A stretch of DNA of 64,000 bases, taken from Alteromonas sp. a30 (GTDB lineage: Bacteria; Pseudomonadota; Gammaproteobacteria; Enterobacterales; Alteromonadaceae). The translations under genes were made by a program, and so were the position numbers. The notes below the pieces were generated by a model. It ran no database searches. It had not been told where the DNA came from and saw nothing but the letters and a program-made list of their open reading frames with translations. The stretch spans positions 1 through 64,000 of the forward strand of contig NZ_JABEPE010000015.1 of assembly GCF_026788005.1 (NCBI RefSeq), in the 5' to 3' direction. Positions 50,810-60,900 of this stretch are shown here, piece by piece; the first letter of the stretch is position 1; each line of letters begins with the position of its first letter.

Positions 50810-51864
50810 CGACTTCTTTGCCTCGTATTCGGCCGAATCGAAGTGGCAATAGCATTGGCGGTTTCAGGTGGAATTTTGCCCACCACAGCCACTTCGACAT
50901 TACCATTATTCAAAGATAGCAGCGTGGTAGACTCATGCCTTAACCACCCTTTTTCAGCGCCCGCGCCTTGAATAGGATGAACATAAACGGACACATCAAC
51001 CATACCATCACTTAACAACACATAGTCGACAGCATGCCCCGTCACGGGCAAACGATGCACATCACGCTTGACCACTCTCATGCCAGCAGGCAACCAGTTA
51101 ATTGACCATTGGTGACGAACAATTTCGTTGGCTCCCACCATGGTAATATCAGGTAACTTATCCTGCTCAATTTTATGGAAATATTCATCAGCTTCATCAC
51201 TAAGATGTAAAGAGGTCACTTGCATTTGTTCAAGCAGTTTGCCTTCAAGATCAAGCATATCAAGCTTTAGTAACAATGCCGTTTGTTGATCTAACCACGC
51301 CACAAAACTGTAACGACTGTTATCTTTACTGATAATACGAATTTGCTGAGCAGCTAGACCTGAAACTCGGCTTTTCCCCACTAATACAATGTCATAGGCA
51401 TGACCAAGTTGTTCTGGGTCAATGAAAAACTGCGAAGGAATAGGACCATTAATAAAATGAGAGCGAATACTATAAGGCGGGGTTGCAGGTTCAAAGTAAC
51501 TGACTTTCCCACCTACGCGGAAGGCTTCTCGCCCAGGGCCATTGAGCAAACTCAAATGCTCCATTTCAATGCCACTGACTAAGCCGTGCCGCCATAAATA
51601 AGGTTCAGCTTGTGCGCCATCTTGGGAGACGACAAAAGAGATGCGGTAATTCAAGGTACGCAAACTATCGCGCATCTGATTTAACCAGTCGGTTGCCGAA
51701 GAGGATGTGTTTAAATCCGAGGCATTGGCAAACGACGGAGAAGCAAAGAGCAGACCTACAACGAGGAGCAGGCCCGCCCTTATTCGGGGATTACTTATTG
51801 TCAGGGTTTTGAGAATCCTGCTCAGTCCTTTGGTCGACTGAATGCCCTGATGTTGAACTGTCAT
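50806..51864 (-). CDS. rseB: Sigma-E regulatory protein RseB/MucB
   Basis: Periplasmic protein that shields RseA from proteolysis and senses envelope signals. MucB/RseB two-domain pattern: N-terminal LolA-like domain (WLNQMRDSLRTLNYRISFVV), C-terminal domain ending VVGKIPPETANAIATSI. Signal segment RAGLLLVVGLLFASPSFA. A start at 51864 with GGAG close upstream gives a 27-residue n-region and overlaps rseA by 74 nt; upstream starts to 51921 are less likely. Start uncertain. Confidence 0.9.
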   Translation of the reverse strand: MTVQHQGIQSTKGLSRILKTLTISNPRIRAGLLLVVGLLFASPSFANASDLNTSSSATDWLNQMRDSLRTLNYRISFVVSQDGAQAEPYLWRHGLVSGIEMEHLSLLNGPGREAFRVGGKVSYFEPATPPYSIRSHFINGPIPSQFFIDPEQLGHAYDIVLVGKSRVSGLAAQQIRIISKDNSRYSFVAWLDQQTALLLKLDMLDLEGKLLEQMQVTSLHLSDEADEYFHKIEQDKLPDITMVGANEIVRHQWSINWLPAGMRVVKRDVHRLPVTGHAVDYVLLSDGMVDVSVYVHPIQGAGAEKGWLRHESTTLLSLNNGNVEVAVVGKIPPETANAIATSIRPNTRQRSR

Positions 51865-52474
51865 TTGGCTCCACATTATTCTTACGACGGACTTGCTGCG
51901 TATGATCACTAAGATACGCATTTAATCGACGCCTTTGTTCGACAACATCGGTCCTAGGCACAGTGCGAGTTTGTTCTAAACTCACTGGTGATAATCCACC
52001 TTGAATTCCAGTAACAGGAATCGTTGGAGCAGCGTTGAATGGCTGTTCAGCAACGGGTTGATTATATTGTTGATAACCTAAGATAACCGCAATAGCAACG
52101 GATGCAGCAATGGCAAACTGCCCAGTTTGCTGAACCTTCGGAGAACGTTTTTCAGCACCATCGTTGCTCGCTTTCACTCCCAACCATTTTCTCAATTTAG
52201 AGGAAATTGGGCTGGCAGGTTTCAGCTTAGACACTTCTGGCGTCACGGTTGGTGACGTAAGAGCAGGTTCGCTTTCCAGTGCTTGGGCGATTTTATCAGA
52301 TAAATCTAAATTTAACTCGGTTGGTAACTCTTGTTTCAAGCCATCCCTAATAATGTGATAGCGGTGCCACTTCTCTTGTAAATCGACATCGTTTTTAATT
52401 TCTTCGAGAAAAGCTTCGTCCTGATTGTCACCGTCCATATACGCTGACAAGCTCTCGATTTTACGTTGCGTCAT
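51791..52474 (-). CDS. rseA: Anti-sigma-E factor RseA/MucA
   Basis: 227 aa, inner membrane. The cytoplasmic N-terminal domain (ESLSAYMDGDNQDEAFLEEI, KWHRYHIIRDGLK) binds sigma-E. One membrane helix about 118-138 (GQFAIAASVAIAVILGY), then a periplasmic tail that site-1 protease and RseB should engage. 48 nt after rpoE. Confidence 0.93.
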   Translation of the reverse strand: MTQRKIESLSAYMDGDNQDEAFLEEIKNDVDLQEKWHRYHIIRDGLKQELPTELNLDLSDKIAQALESEPALTSPTVTPEVSKLKPASPISSKLRKWLGVKASNDGAEKRSPKVQQTGQFAIAASVAIAVILGYQQYNQPVAEQPFNAAPTIPVTGIQGGLSPVSLEQTRTVPRTDVVEQRRRLNAYLSDHTQQVRRKNNVEPNDSSTSGHSVDQRTEQDSQNPDNK

Positions 52475-52522
52475 AATACCTCGTTGCTACGGCTCTTACT
52501 TTTATTATCTAGCACACAAAAC

Positions 52523-53101
52523 CTACCTTTGCAGCAATGGTTCAATTACTTTGTCGATGGCTTCCCTTGCGCGGAATATTCGCGAACGAACCGTTCCTAC
52601 AGGGCAATCCATCACACTTGCAATTTCTTCGTAGCTCATCCCTTCCATTTCACGCAGGGTAATCGCCATGCGTAAATCTTCCGGTAACTTTTCCACTGTT
52701 GCAAATAATAGCCTATTTATTTCATCCGACAGTAGAATTCGTTCAGGTGTCGAGTTTTCCTTTAACGAATCGCTTCCATCGTAGAAGTCTGCTTCTTCTG
52801 CGTCAACATCGTTTGTGGGTGCTTTACGGCTTTGCGACGTCAAATAATTTTTCGCCGTATTGACCGCAATGCGGTACAACCATGTATAAAAAGCACTTTC
52901 CCCACGAAAGTTTGCCAACGCTCGGTACGCTTTAATAAAGGATTCTTGAGTAACATCTGCGACATCACCGGAATGCTTTACATACCTCGATACAATATGG
53001 ACGACTTTATGTTGATACTTGGACACTAATAGGCCAAAAGCATCTTTATCTCCAGCTTGTACCTTTTCAACAATCTGTTGATCTGTTAAATGCTCGCTCA
53101 T
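52523..53101 (-). CDS. rpoE: RNA polymerase sigma-E factor
   Basis: 192 aa ECF sigma factor. Region 2 (VSKYQHKVVHIVSRYVKHSG, VTQESFIKAYRALANFRGES) and region 4 (LPEDLRMAITLREMEGMSYEEIA, GTVRSRIFRAREAI) are intact and close to RpoE/AlgU. The ATG at 53101 has AGGAG 12 nt upstream and begins MSEHLTDQQIVEKV, the family start; the longer frame to 53254 would include a hydrophobic extension not seen in the family. Heads the rpoE-rseABC operon. Confidence 0.96.
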   Translation of the reverse strand: MSEHLTDQQIVEKVQAGDKDAFGLLVSKYQHKVVHIVSRYVKHSGDVADVTQESFIKAYRALANFRGESAFYTWLYRIAVNTAKNYLTSQSRKAPTNDVDAEEADFYDGSDSLKENSTPERILLSDEINRLLFATVEKLPEDLRMAITLREMEGMSYEEIASVMDCPVGTVRSRIFRAREAIDKVIEPLLQR

Positions 53102-53744
53102 TCGAGCCAAAACTCCTTCGTTACTCGTACACCCAAAGATATAGAGATGAAAAATAAATCGTCGCTGAAACCAAAAATGAACAGCTATCGGAAGTAGCGC
53201 GAAGTGTATATTTAAAAACCCTCGCATTACAACGTTTAACCCGGCACATACCACAACATTTATCAGCGACTTAACTCTATTTTTAGGTGGTTTGGCTCAA
53301 GTAAGCAATCTAGTAGACTACGTGTTTTTCAGAAAGTTCGGAAAAATGTAAAAATAAATTGCATTAATTTTCGGTTTAAGTTGATTTCATGCAAATAAAA
53401 CAGCGCGAAGCGAAATAGTTATGCTTGGATGTCTACAGGTGACGAATCGTTTTGAACAGGTATACAGTGGTTTTCAAACGCGCTTTTGTGCATTAAACGC
53501 ATCCCTTTGTAATAAATTTTTCTTTTGCCATTTCTAAAGGTAATATTGCGCGTTCGTTAAAAGTGCCGTTGCCTTGTGCGCTAACGCTATAAACAGTAAT
53601 AGTTAATAACTGAAAATAACATATTACCTTGCGACCCTTGAGGGGGAAAAGTGTTGGTTGCCTTAACATTAAAGGAAGCAAGCGAAATCGGCGGCATATA
53701 AACGGCGTGGATGATGATACGCCCCAAGGAAACGTTTCCCAAAC
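53102..53744. other. Long divergent intergenic region rpoE/nadB
   Basis: About 640 nt with no credible gene. It contains the candidate sigma-E promoter below and must hold the nadB promoter. A leftward frame at 53493-53753 has no ribosome site and overlaps nadB. GGAAACGTTTCC, a perfect 12-nt palindrome, lies just before the nadB ATG. Confidence 0.5.
53313..53339 (-). promoter_or_regulatory. Candidate sigma-E autoregulatory promoter of rpoE
   Basis: On the minus strand: GAACTT, 16 nt, TCTAC. The -35 matches the RpoE/AlgU consensus exactly; the -10 is partial. It lies about 210 nt before the rpoE start and faces it, as expected for an autoregulated ECF sigma operon. Confidence 0.5.
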
Positions 53745-55358
53745 ATGAAGCAAACCACAGAATATAATTGCGATGTGCTTGTCATTGGCAGTGGCGCGGC
53801 GGGTTTAAGCCTCGCTTTGAAACTCGCAAAACATTGTCAGGTTATTGTTTTAAGCAAAAGCAAAATATCAGAAGGTTCCACCAAATATGCTCAAGGTGGC
53901 ATTGCTGCGGTATTCGATGAATCGGACTCCATTGATTCTCATGTTGCCGACACAATGGAAGCCGGTGCGGGTATTTGTGAACACAAGGTTGTGGAATTTA
54001 CCGCGAAAAACGCCCGAGATAGCATGCAATGGTTGATTGATACTGGCGTTGACTTTGACGAAGAAACTAATGCAAAAGGTGAAACCAAGTATCATTTAAC
54101 GCGTGAAGGCGGTCATAGCCATCGACGCATTTTACATGCCGCCGATGCCACAGGCAAAGCTGTCCAATATACCCTCTCTGATGCAGTGCAGTTGCATCCC
54201 AATATTCGCTTATTCGAGCGCTTCAATGCGATAGATTTAATCACAAGTAAAAACGACAAAAAGCAATGCTTAGGTTGCTACGTTTGGAATCGTGAAATTG
54301 AGCAAGTTGAAGTGATCCGTAGCCGCTTTACAGCACTGTGCACAGGTGGCGCCAGCAAGGTTTATCAATATACGTCAAACCCCGATATTGCCAGTGGTGA
54401 TGGTATTGCTATGGCATGGCGAGCGGGTTGTCGTGTAGCCAATATGGAATTTAACCAATTCCACCCGACCTGCTTATATCATCCACAAGCAAAAAACTTT
54501 TTGATTACGGAAGCACTGCGCGGCGAAGGAGCATACCTACGTCATGCTGACGGCACACGTTTTATGGAACGTTTTGATGAGCGCTTAGAACTCGCACCTC
54601 GCGACATTGTTGCTCGAGCTATTGACTATGAAATGAAACGGTTAGGTGCAGATTGCATGTATTTAGACATCAGTCACAAGCCAGCAGAGTTCGTTATCAA
54701 GCACTTCCCCAATATTTATAAAAAGTGTCGAACGCTAGGCATTGATATTACCCGAGATCCCATACCGGTTGTTCCCGCAGCGCACTATAGTTGTGGTGGC
54801 GTGATGACCGACCTAAACGCTAAAACAGACTTAAACAATGTCTATGCTGTCGGCGAAGTGGCTTACACAGGGCTTCACGGCGCAAATCGAATGGCGAGCA
54901 ACTCCTTGCTTGAGTGCGTTGTTTTTGCACATTCAGCGGCAAATAGTATTTTATCGCGATTAGACGAAACACTCACACAAGAAACCATTCAACCGTGGGA
55001 TGAAAGCCGTGTTTCTGATTCAGATGAAGAAGTGGTTATTCAGCATAACTGGCACGAACTACGCCTATTTATGTGGGATTACGTTGGCATTGTGCGTACT
55101 AACAAGCGTTTAGAGCGCGCCATGCACCGAATTGAGTTGTTAAAACAAGAAATTCAGGATTATTACGCGAACTTTAGAGTCAGCAATAACTTACTGGAGT
55201 TGCGTAATCTGCTCACCGTTGCTGAATTAATTGTGCGTAGTGCGATGCAGCGCAAAGAAAGTCGAGGCTTGCATTATAATCTGGATTATCCAGAGCAACT
55301 GGAAAACGCTAGCCCAACGATTTTATCTCCCGAAGAAATAAAGTCGAAAAATGTTTAA
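53745..55358 (+). CDS. nadB: L-aspartate oxidase
   Basis: FAD enzyme that converts aspartate to iminoaspartate, first step of de novo NAD synthesis. 537 aa. N-terminal FAD motif [13 protein letters not shown], then [33 protein letters not shown], and [19 protein letters not shown]. Divergent from rpoE, as in E. coli. Confidence 0.96.
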   Translation: MKQTTEYNCDVLVIGSGAAGLSLALKLAKHCQVIVLSKSKISEGSTKYAQGGIAAVFDESDSIDSHVADTMEAGAGICEHKVVEFTAKNARDSMQWLIDTGVDFDEETNAKGETKYHLTREGGHSHRRILHAADATGKAVQYTLSDAVQLHPNIRLFERFNAIDLITSKNDKKQCLGCYVWNREIEQVEVIRSRFTALCTGGASKVYQYTSNPDIASGDGIAMAWRAGCRVANMEFNQFHPTCLYHPQAKNFLITEALRGEGAYLRHADGTRFMERFDERLELAPRDIVARAIDYEMKRLGADCMYLDISHKPAEFVIKHFPNIYKKCRTLGIDITRDPIPVVPAAHYSCGGVMTDLNAKTDLNNVYAVGEVAYTGLHGANRMASNSLLECVVFAHSAANSILSRLDETLTQETIQPWDESRVSDSDEEVVIQHNWHELRLFMWDYVGIVRTNKRLERAMHRIELLKQEIQDYYANFRVSNNLLELRNLLTVAELIVRSAMQRKESRGLHYNLDYPEQLENASPTILSPEEIKSKNV

Positions 55359-55389
55359 GCCATAATTGCGCTATTTAGCGCCCTATCCG

Positions 55390-55893
55390 CTACGTGACAT
55401 TATGATGCTGACAATAGCGGATAGCTAAGCACAAGCGCCGATAATCATGGTCTGAAACCTCATCTCGAAACACCCAAAACCAATGTTGTTTTTTATTGTA
55501 TTTAATATGTATCCACAACAACCAACTTGTTGCCTTTGAATAGCGCGACAAACGCAAGGGCTCGCCTCTTGGCAATCCTGAATAATGACTGTGTTTGTGT
55601 CCATGTTTTATAGCACTTGAAGCCAGCTTTGTTTGAGGCGCAAACACCCAACGTCCATCTTCGCTTAACGTCACAGAAACAGCATGATGTAATTGGTGAC
55701 GATAAGATTGAAACCAATGCAACAATACGCATAGGGTAAGAAGCAGTTGAATCCATTCTTGCCCGGTAAACCAATTGAATTGCCAAGTCCAAACGGAGCC
55801 GAGGAAAATCAGCTCCATTAAACTAACAAAAGTGAATCGATATAATCGAGGTTTGATACGAACGTTATACTTTAACGCGCGAGATAATAACAT
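55390..55893 (-). CDS. ygfX: YgfX family membrane protein
   Basis: 167 aa with two membrane helices (about 22-40 and 45-61) and a basic C-terminal domain with WLLWIHIKYNKKQHWFWVF. In E. coli ygfX (cptA) is paired with sdhE (ygfY); an earlier toxin-antitoxin proposal is disputed. Here it overlaps sdhE by 29 nt, the same order. Assigned mainly from context plus topology. Confidence 0.78.
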   Translation of the reverse strand: MLLSRALKYNVRIKPRLYRFTFVSLMELIFLGSVWTWQFNWFTGQEWIQLLLTLCVLLHWFQSYRHQLHHAVSVTLSEDGRWVFAPQTKLASSAIKHGHKHSHYSGLPRGEPLRLSRYSKATSWLLWIHIKYNKKQHWFWVFRDEVSDHDYRRLCLAIRYCQHHNVT

Positions 55894-56116
55894 TAACCAT
55901 CCTTGCTAATTCTTCATCTTCACACTTGGCATGTCCCATAAACCAAGCGTATAAGTCGGGGTCGTCACTGGTTAATAAGCGTTCAAACAGAATTTTGTCA
56001 TCATCGCTTAACGCATCAAAGGCTTCTTCAAAAAACGGCTCTAGCAACACATCCAGTTCTAACATTCCGCGGCGGCAGGCCCAACGCATTCGGGCAATTC
56101 TTTTTTTATCCAACAT
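55865..56116 (-). CDS. sdhE: Succinate dehydrogenase flavinylation factor
   Basis: 83 aa. Helps attach FAD to SdhA and FrdA. RMRWACRRGMLELDVLL contains the RGxxE motif that contacts the flavoprotein, followed by FERLLTSDDPDLYAWFMG. Divergent from ygfZ, the usual neighbour. Confidence 0.95.
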   Translation of the reverse strand: MLDKKRIARMRWACRRGMLELDVLLEPFFEEAFDALSDDDKILFERLLTSDDPDLYAWFMGHAKCEDEELARMVNVIISRVKV

Positions 56117-56248
56117 GTAAGGTTTCGCTTATCAAAATTTGTACTATTAAACAGCATTTTAGGGAATACCCGTTGAGAGTCGCGATTATAGCCCCATATC
56201 TAGCAGTTACCAATGTCAATACGTCGAAATCCGAGATCAGGAACACTC

Positions 56249-57151
56249 ATGCATTGCCCAATTACCCAAAAATCTATTATTCAAATATCCGGCGAAGACA
56301 GCCAAAAGTTTCTGCAAAGTCAATTAACCGCTAACCTTGATGAATTAGAAATTGGCACCAGTCAATTCGCGTGTCAATGCAACGCGAAAGGCAAAACGCT
56401 GGCAATATTCCACGTGATTGCGTTCCCTGAAAAATACCTTCTTATTACCGACTCTGGCTGCGTAGAAAATAGCTTACGAGAGTTAAAAAAATACGCGGTG
56501 TTTTCTAAAGTCGTTATTGATGACGTCAGCGATCAGTATCAGCTTATTGGCGTTAGCGGCGATGAATTACCCGAATCAGTTACCCCGCTTCCGTCAACAC
56601 ATTTACAAAGCACTATTTGCAATAATAGTGCTGTCACTCGCTTTGATGTACCGGAATCTCGTTGGCTATTCTTGTTAGAAAACGATGCACCTGAAATCAC
56701 AGAACTACAAAAACAGGCAATAATGTCCGAAAATGAATGGGACATCATGGATATTCAAGCGGGTATCCCAAAACTGGCACAAGCACAAAGTGAAGAATAC
56801 GTGCCTCAGATGATGAACCTGCAAGCCCTTAATGCCATCAGCTTCAATAAAGGCTGCTATATGGGGCAAGAAGTGGTTGCTCGCACCAAGTATCTTGGTA
56901 AAAACAAACGCGCGGGGGCTATTTTGTTGAGTGAGTCAGAAGTAAATATTGAATCAGGTGATACCTTTGAGCTACAGCTTGGTGAAAACTGGCGACGCAT
57001 TGGCACATGCCTTTATGGCGCATCAGCTCACGGGAAAACATGGGCGTTTGCTGTAACGCCTAACGATTTAGAAGCTGATTCAAATATTAGATTACAGAAT
57101 CATCCAGAGGCAGTTTTTACATTGCAAAAACTGCCCTACGTCTTGGACTAG
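56249..57151 (+). CDS. ygfZ: tRNA-modifying/Fe-S maintenance protein YgfZ
   Basis: 300 aa, GcvT-like folate-binding protein that supports iron-sulfur enzymes such as MiaB. KGCYMGQEVVARTKYLGK carries the conserved cysteine of the KGCYxGQE motif. The start at 56249 has AGGA 7 nt upstream; the ATG at 56213 adds 12 non-conserved residues. TTGGACTA/TAGTCCAA spans the stop codon as a hairpin (57143-57168). Confidence 0.92.
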   Translation: MHCPITQKSIIQISGEDSQKFLQSQLTANLDELEIGTSQFACQCNAKGKTLAIFHVIAFPEKYLLITDSGCVENSLRELKKYAVFSKVVIDDVSDQYQLIGVSGDELPESVTPLPSTHLQSTICNNSAVTRFDVPESRWLFLLENDAPEITELQKQAIMSENEWDIMDIQAGIPKLAQAQSEEYVPQMMNLQALNAISFNKGCYMGQEVVARTKYLGKNKRAGAILLSESEVNIESGDTFELQLGENWRRIGTCLYGASAHGKTWAFAVTPNDLEADSNIRLQNHPEAVFTLQKLPYVLD

Positions 57152-57226
57152 TGCCTAAATTAGTCCAAAAAACTCAAGCTGCATGAGTTACACTTACATG
57201 CACACATACGAAAACGGGAAACTATC

Positions 57227-57706
57227 ATGAAAATCGCAAAAGACACCGTCGTCGCCATCCATTATACCGTCTCTAGCAACGAAGGTGTTGAAATCGACAG
57301 CACAGCGGAGGCCGAACCACTTCAATTTATCTATGGTTATAGCCAGTTAATTAGCGGTTTAGAAAGCTCGCTTGAAGGCAAAGAAGCAGGTGAAAAAATG
57401 CACATTGAAGTGCCTGCTTCAGAAGCTTATGGTGAGCGTCATGATGGTTTAGTTCAAGCTGTACCTAAAAACATGTTCGAAGGCATGGAACCACAGGTTG
57501 GAATGCAGTTTAGAGCATCCACCGACGACGGTGATCAAACGGTTATTATTATTGATGTAAACGACGACCATGTTGTCGTTGATGGAAACCATCCGCTTGC
57601 TGGTCATCCGTTAACGTTTGATGTGGAAATTGTCTCTGTGCGCGAAGCCACAGACGAAGAAGTTTCACACGGTCACGTACATAATGACGACAGTTGTAGT
57701 CACTAA
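57227..57706 (+). CDS. slyD: SlyD-like FKBP peptidyl-prolyl isomerase
   Basis: 159 aa, FKBP fold with the inserted-in-flap chaperone domain (about 70-125) and a short histidine-rich tail, SHGHVHNDDSCSH. The tail is far shorter than in E. coli SlyD, so it may bind less nickel; FkpB or SlyD are both possible names. Folding helper in the cytoplasm. Confidence 0.88.
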   Translation: MKIAKDTVVAIHYTVSSNEGVEIDSTAEAEPLQFIYGYSQLISGLESSLEGKEAGEKMHIEVPASEAYGERHDGLVQAVPKNMFEGMEPQVGMQFRASTDDGDQTVIIIDVNDDHVVVDGNHPLAGHPLTFDVEIVSVREATDEEVSHGHVHNDDSCSH

Positions 57707-57728
57707 ATAATCGACCAAATATCGATTT

Positions 57729-57770
57729 TTTGCGGTGCTTTTCCAAACGATGAAAATGCACCGCAAATTT
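57729..57770 (+). terminator. Long hairpin terminator after slyD
   Basis: TTTGCGGTGC/GCACCGCAAA, 10 bp, extended inward by TTTTC/GAAAA, then a short T-run. 23 nt after the slyD stop. Confidence 0.6.
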
Positions 57771-57939
57771 GCAACAAATCTATACATTTTCCCCACGAAT
57801 TAATTCGACTCTCCTCCCTTATTTTTACAAATTTGCAATATAATCGAACAGACTCTGAATCAAAATTTACTCAGTGTTGAATGGGCTCTATAGCCCGTTG
57901 TCACTGTAGCAACGAAAACACTATAAACAGAGAACATCA

Positions 57940-60900
57940 ATGAACAATTATCTGCAACGTATACCTAGCGCGAAAAAGGCCATTTGCCTTTGTTTGCTTG
58001 GCTTGAGTGTGACTGCACAAGCCTCAAGCATGAGCGCAAAAGAAGACACGGACAAGAAGGAATGGGACGTACTTAACCCTCCTATGGAATTAAGTAGCGT
58101 AAATATCAAAACTAACGAAACCACTTGGTCGAGTTTGGATGTTACACCGGATGGAAAACACATTGTTTTTGACATGCTGGGTGACATTTATATCGTCGAC
58201 ATCGACGGTGGCAAAGCAAAAGCATTAACGCAAGATTTTGCTTGGAATATTCAACCTAAAGTAAGCCCAGACGGCAAAACCATTGCATTTTCTTCAGACC
58301 GAGGCGGTATTTCTAATATCTGGACAATGGACTTAGAAGGCAATGTTCTTGAACAAATCAGTAAAGAAAAAACCAACATTATGCATTCGCCAAAATGGAG
58401 TCCAGATGGTGAATACATTGTTGCTACCAAAGGCATTATGTCTCGCCGCAGCATTCCTGCGGGCGAAGTATGGCTTTTCCATAAAGCCGGTGGCTCAGGT
58501 GTTGCCATTAAAAAGCGAGTAAACGGTAAGAAAGATCAGAAAAACATTGCCGATCCTAGCTTCTCGCACGATGGACGCTACATATACTTCACTCAGGATA
58601 TTTCAGGTGGACACACCTTCTCCTATAACCGCGATCCGCTGAAATCCATCTTCGCCATTACTCGCTATGATATGCAGGAAGGTGAAGAAGAACGTTACAT
58701 TTCTGGCACAGGCGGCGCGGTGGTCCCAACGCCTTCACCGGATGGCAAGTCAATTGCGTTCATTCGTCGCGTAAAAGAAAAGACTGCATTATTCATTAAA
58801 GACATTAAGACAGGTGAAGAAACCGCACTTACGTTGAATTTGGAACACGACAACCAAGAAGGTTTTGGCTCTGAAGGTTATTTCCCCTACTTCGACTGGA
58901 CACCCGATTCAAAAGAAATTGTGTATTGGACAGGCGGTAAGTTCAACAAAATTGATGTAAAAGATAAGGACATTGAAACACTCAATGTTGAAGTTGATGC
59001 ACAACTTAAATACGCCGATGCAGTGCGCTTCCCTGTCGAAGTTGCACCTGACGAATTCGATGTAAAAATGCTTCGTTGGACGCAAAAGTCGCCAGATGGT
59101 AAATCCATGCTTTTCCAAGCACTGGGTAAGCTTTACATCCAAGATATTAAATCCGGTGAAACGCGCCGTTTAACCAAGCAAGACGATCATGATGAGTTCT
59201 ATCCGCGTTACTCAAACGATGGCAAATACATTGTTTATAGCACGTGGAATGACCAAGATTTAGGTTCGATTAAGATGGTTTCTGCGCGTGGTGGCAAAGG
59301 TAAAACACTCACCACAGAACCCGGCCACTACATTGAGCCATCGTTCTCGACCGATGGTAAAAAAGTCACGTACCAAAAATTCACGGGCGGTTACTTGTTG
59401 CCATCGAAATGGTCTGTAAATCCGGGAATTTATGTACTTGACGTAAAAACCAAAGAAACCACTCGTGTCAGCAAGTCTGGATCAGCACCGCACTTTGCAG
59501 GCGATAACAACCGCGTTTATTTCACCACTCGTGTAGGTGGCACGCCTTATCCTGAGCAGCAACTTGTGAGTGTTGACCTAAACGGGGAAAACAAGCAAGA
59601 GCACCTTTATGGCGCGGATAAAGTACAAGAGTACCGTTTATCTCACGATAAAAAGTGGGTTGCCTTCGTCGAGCAATACAACGTTTATGTAGCGCCGTTT
59701 GCCGATACAGGTAAAAAGCAAAACATCAGTGCAATGATGAAGTCAATGCCGGTGAAAAAACTTTCTAGTCGTGCTGGGCAGAACCTTGTGTGGTCTCCCG
59801 ATAGCAAAACGGTTAGCTGGTTCCATGGTCCACGCTACTTTGAGCGCGACCTAAAAGATGCGTTTACGTTTGTAGAAGGTGCACCTGAAGCCTTGCCAGA
59901 AATCGACAAAGAAGGGGTTAACCTTTCCTTCAAACAACGTGCCGACAAACCAACTGGTTACAAAGCATTGGTTGGCGGAAACATCGTCACTATGCGTAAT
60001 GCCGACCAAGTGGAAGAAGTCATTGAAGGTGGCACGGTACTAATTAAAGACAACCGCATTGTTGTAGTTGGCAAAGATGTCGACTTGCCAAAAGGCACAC
60101 AGGTTATCGATATTAAAGGCAAAACCGTTATTCCCGGCTTAATTGACGCGCACGCCCATGGCGCACAAGGTCGTCGTGAAATCATTCCACAACAAAACTG
60201 GATGATGTACTCAAATGTATCCTTTGGTGTTACCACCATTCACGATCCGTCGAATAACTCCACTGAAATTTTCTCTGCCTCTGAGTTACAACGCGCAGGA
60301 AAAATTGTAGCGCCTCGCATCTACTCAACAGGTACGATTTTGTATGGTGCAGAATTGCTAACGCACAAAGCGATTGTTAAAGACTACGACGACGCTTTGT
60401 ACCACATGCAACGCTTGAAGGACATGGGCGCTATTTCAGTCAAAAGTTACAACCAACCTGCGCGCTCACAACGTCAGCAAATTTTAGCAGCAGCTCGTGA
60501 ACTAAACATGATGGTAGTACCTGAAGGCGGCGGTAAGTTCCACCAAAACCTAACGATGTTGGTTGATGGTCATACAGGTCTGGAGCACTCCTTGCCTGTG
60601 GCAAAAGGCTACAACGACTTAACCAAGCTCTGGTCCTCAACTGAATTTGGTTACACACCAACCTTCGTTGTCTCTTACGGTGGCATGATGGGTGAGGAAT
60701 ATTGGTACGACCGCACAGAAGTATGGAAAAACCCACGCTTGTTGCGCTACACACCTTCCTTCTTGTTAGATGAACGTTCAATTCGTCGTCCTACTGCACC
60801 AGATGAACAATACAACCATCAACGTGTTGCAAAATACGCCAAAGAACTACGTGAAAATGGTGTTGGTGTGCACATTGGCGCACACGGTCAACGTGAAGGT

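Noticed and set aside
53493-53753. 86-aa leftward frame overlapping the nadB start
   Set aside because: No ribosome site, overlaps nadB's first codons and has no recognisable sequence; divergent promoter region is more likely.
55368-55384. Short inverted repeat between nadB and ygfX as a terminator
   Set aside because: Stem GCGCT/AGCGC of only 5 bp and no T-run.
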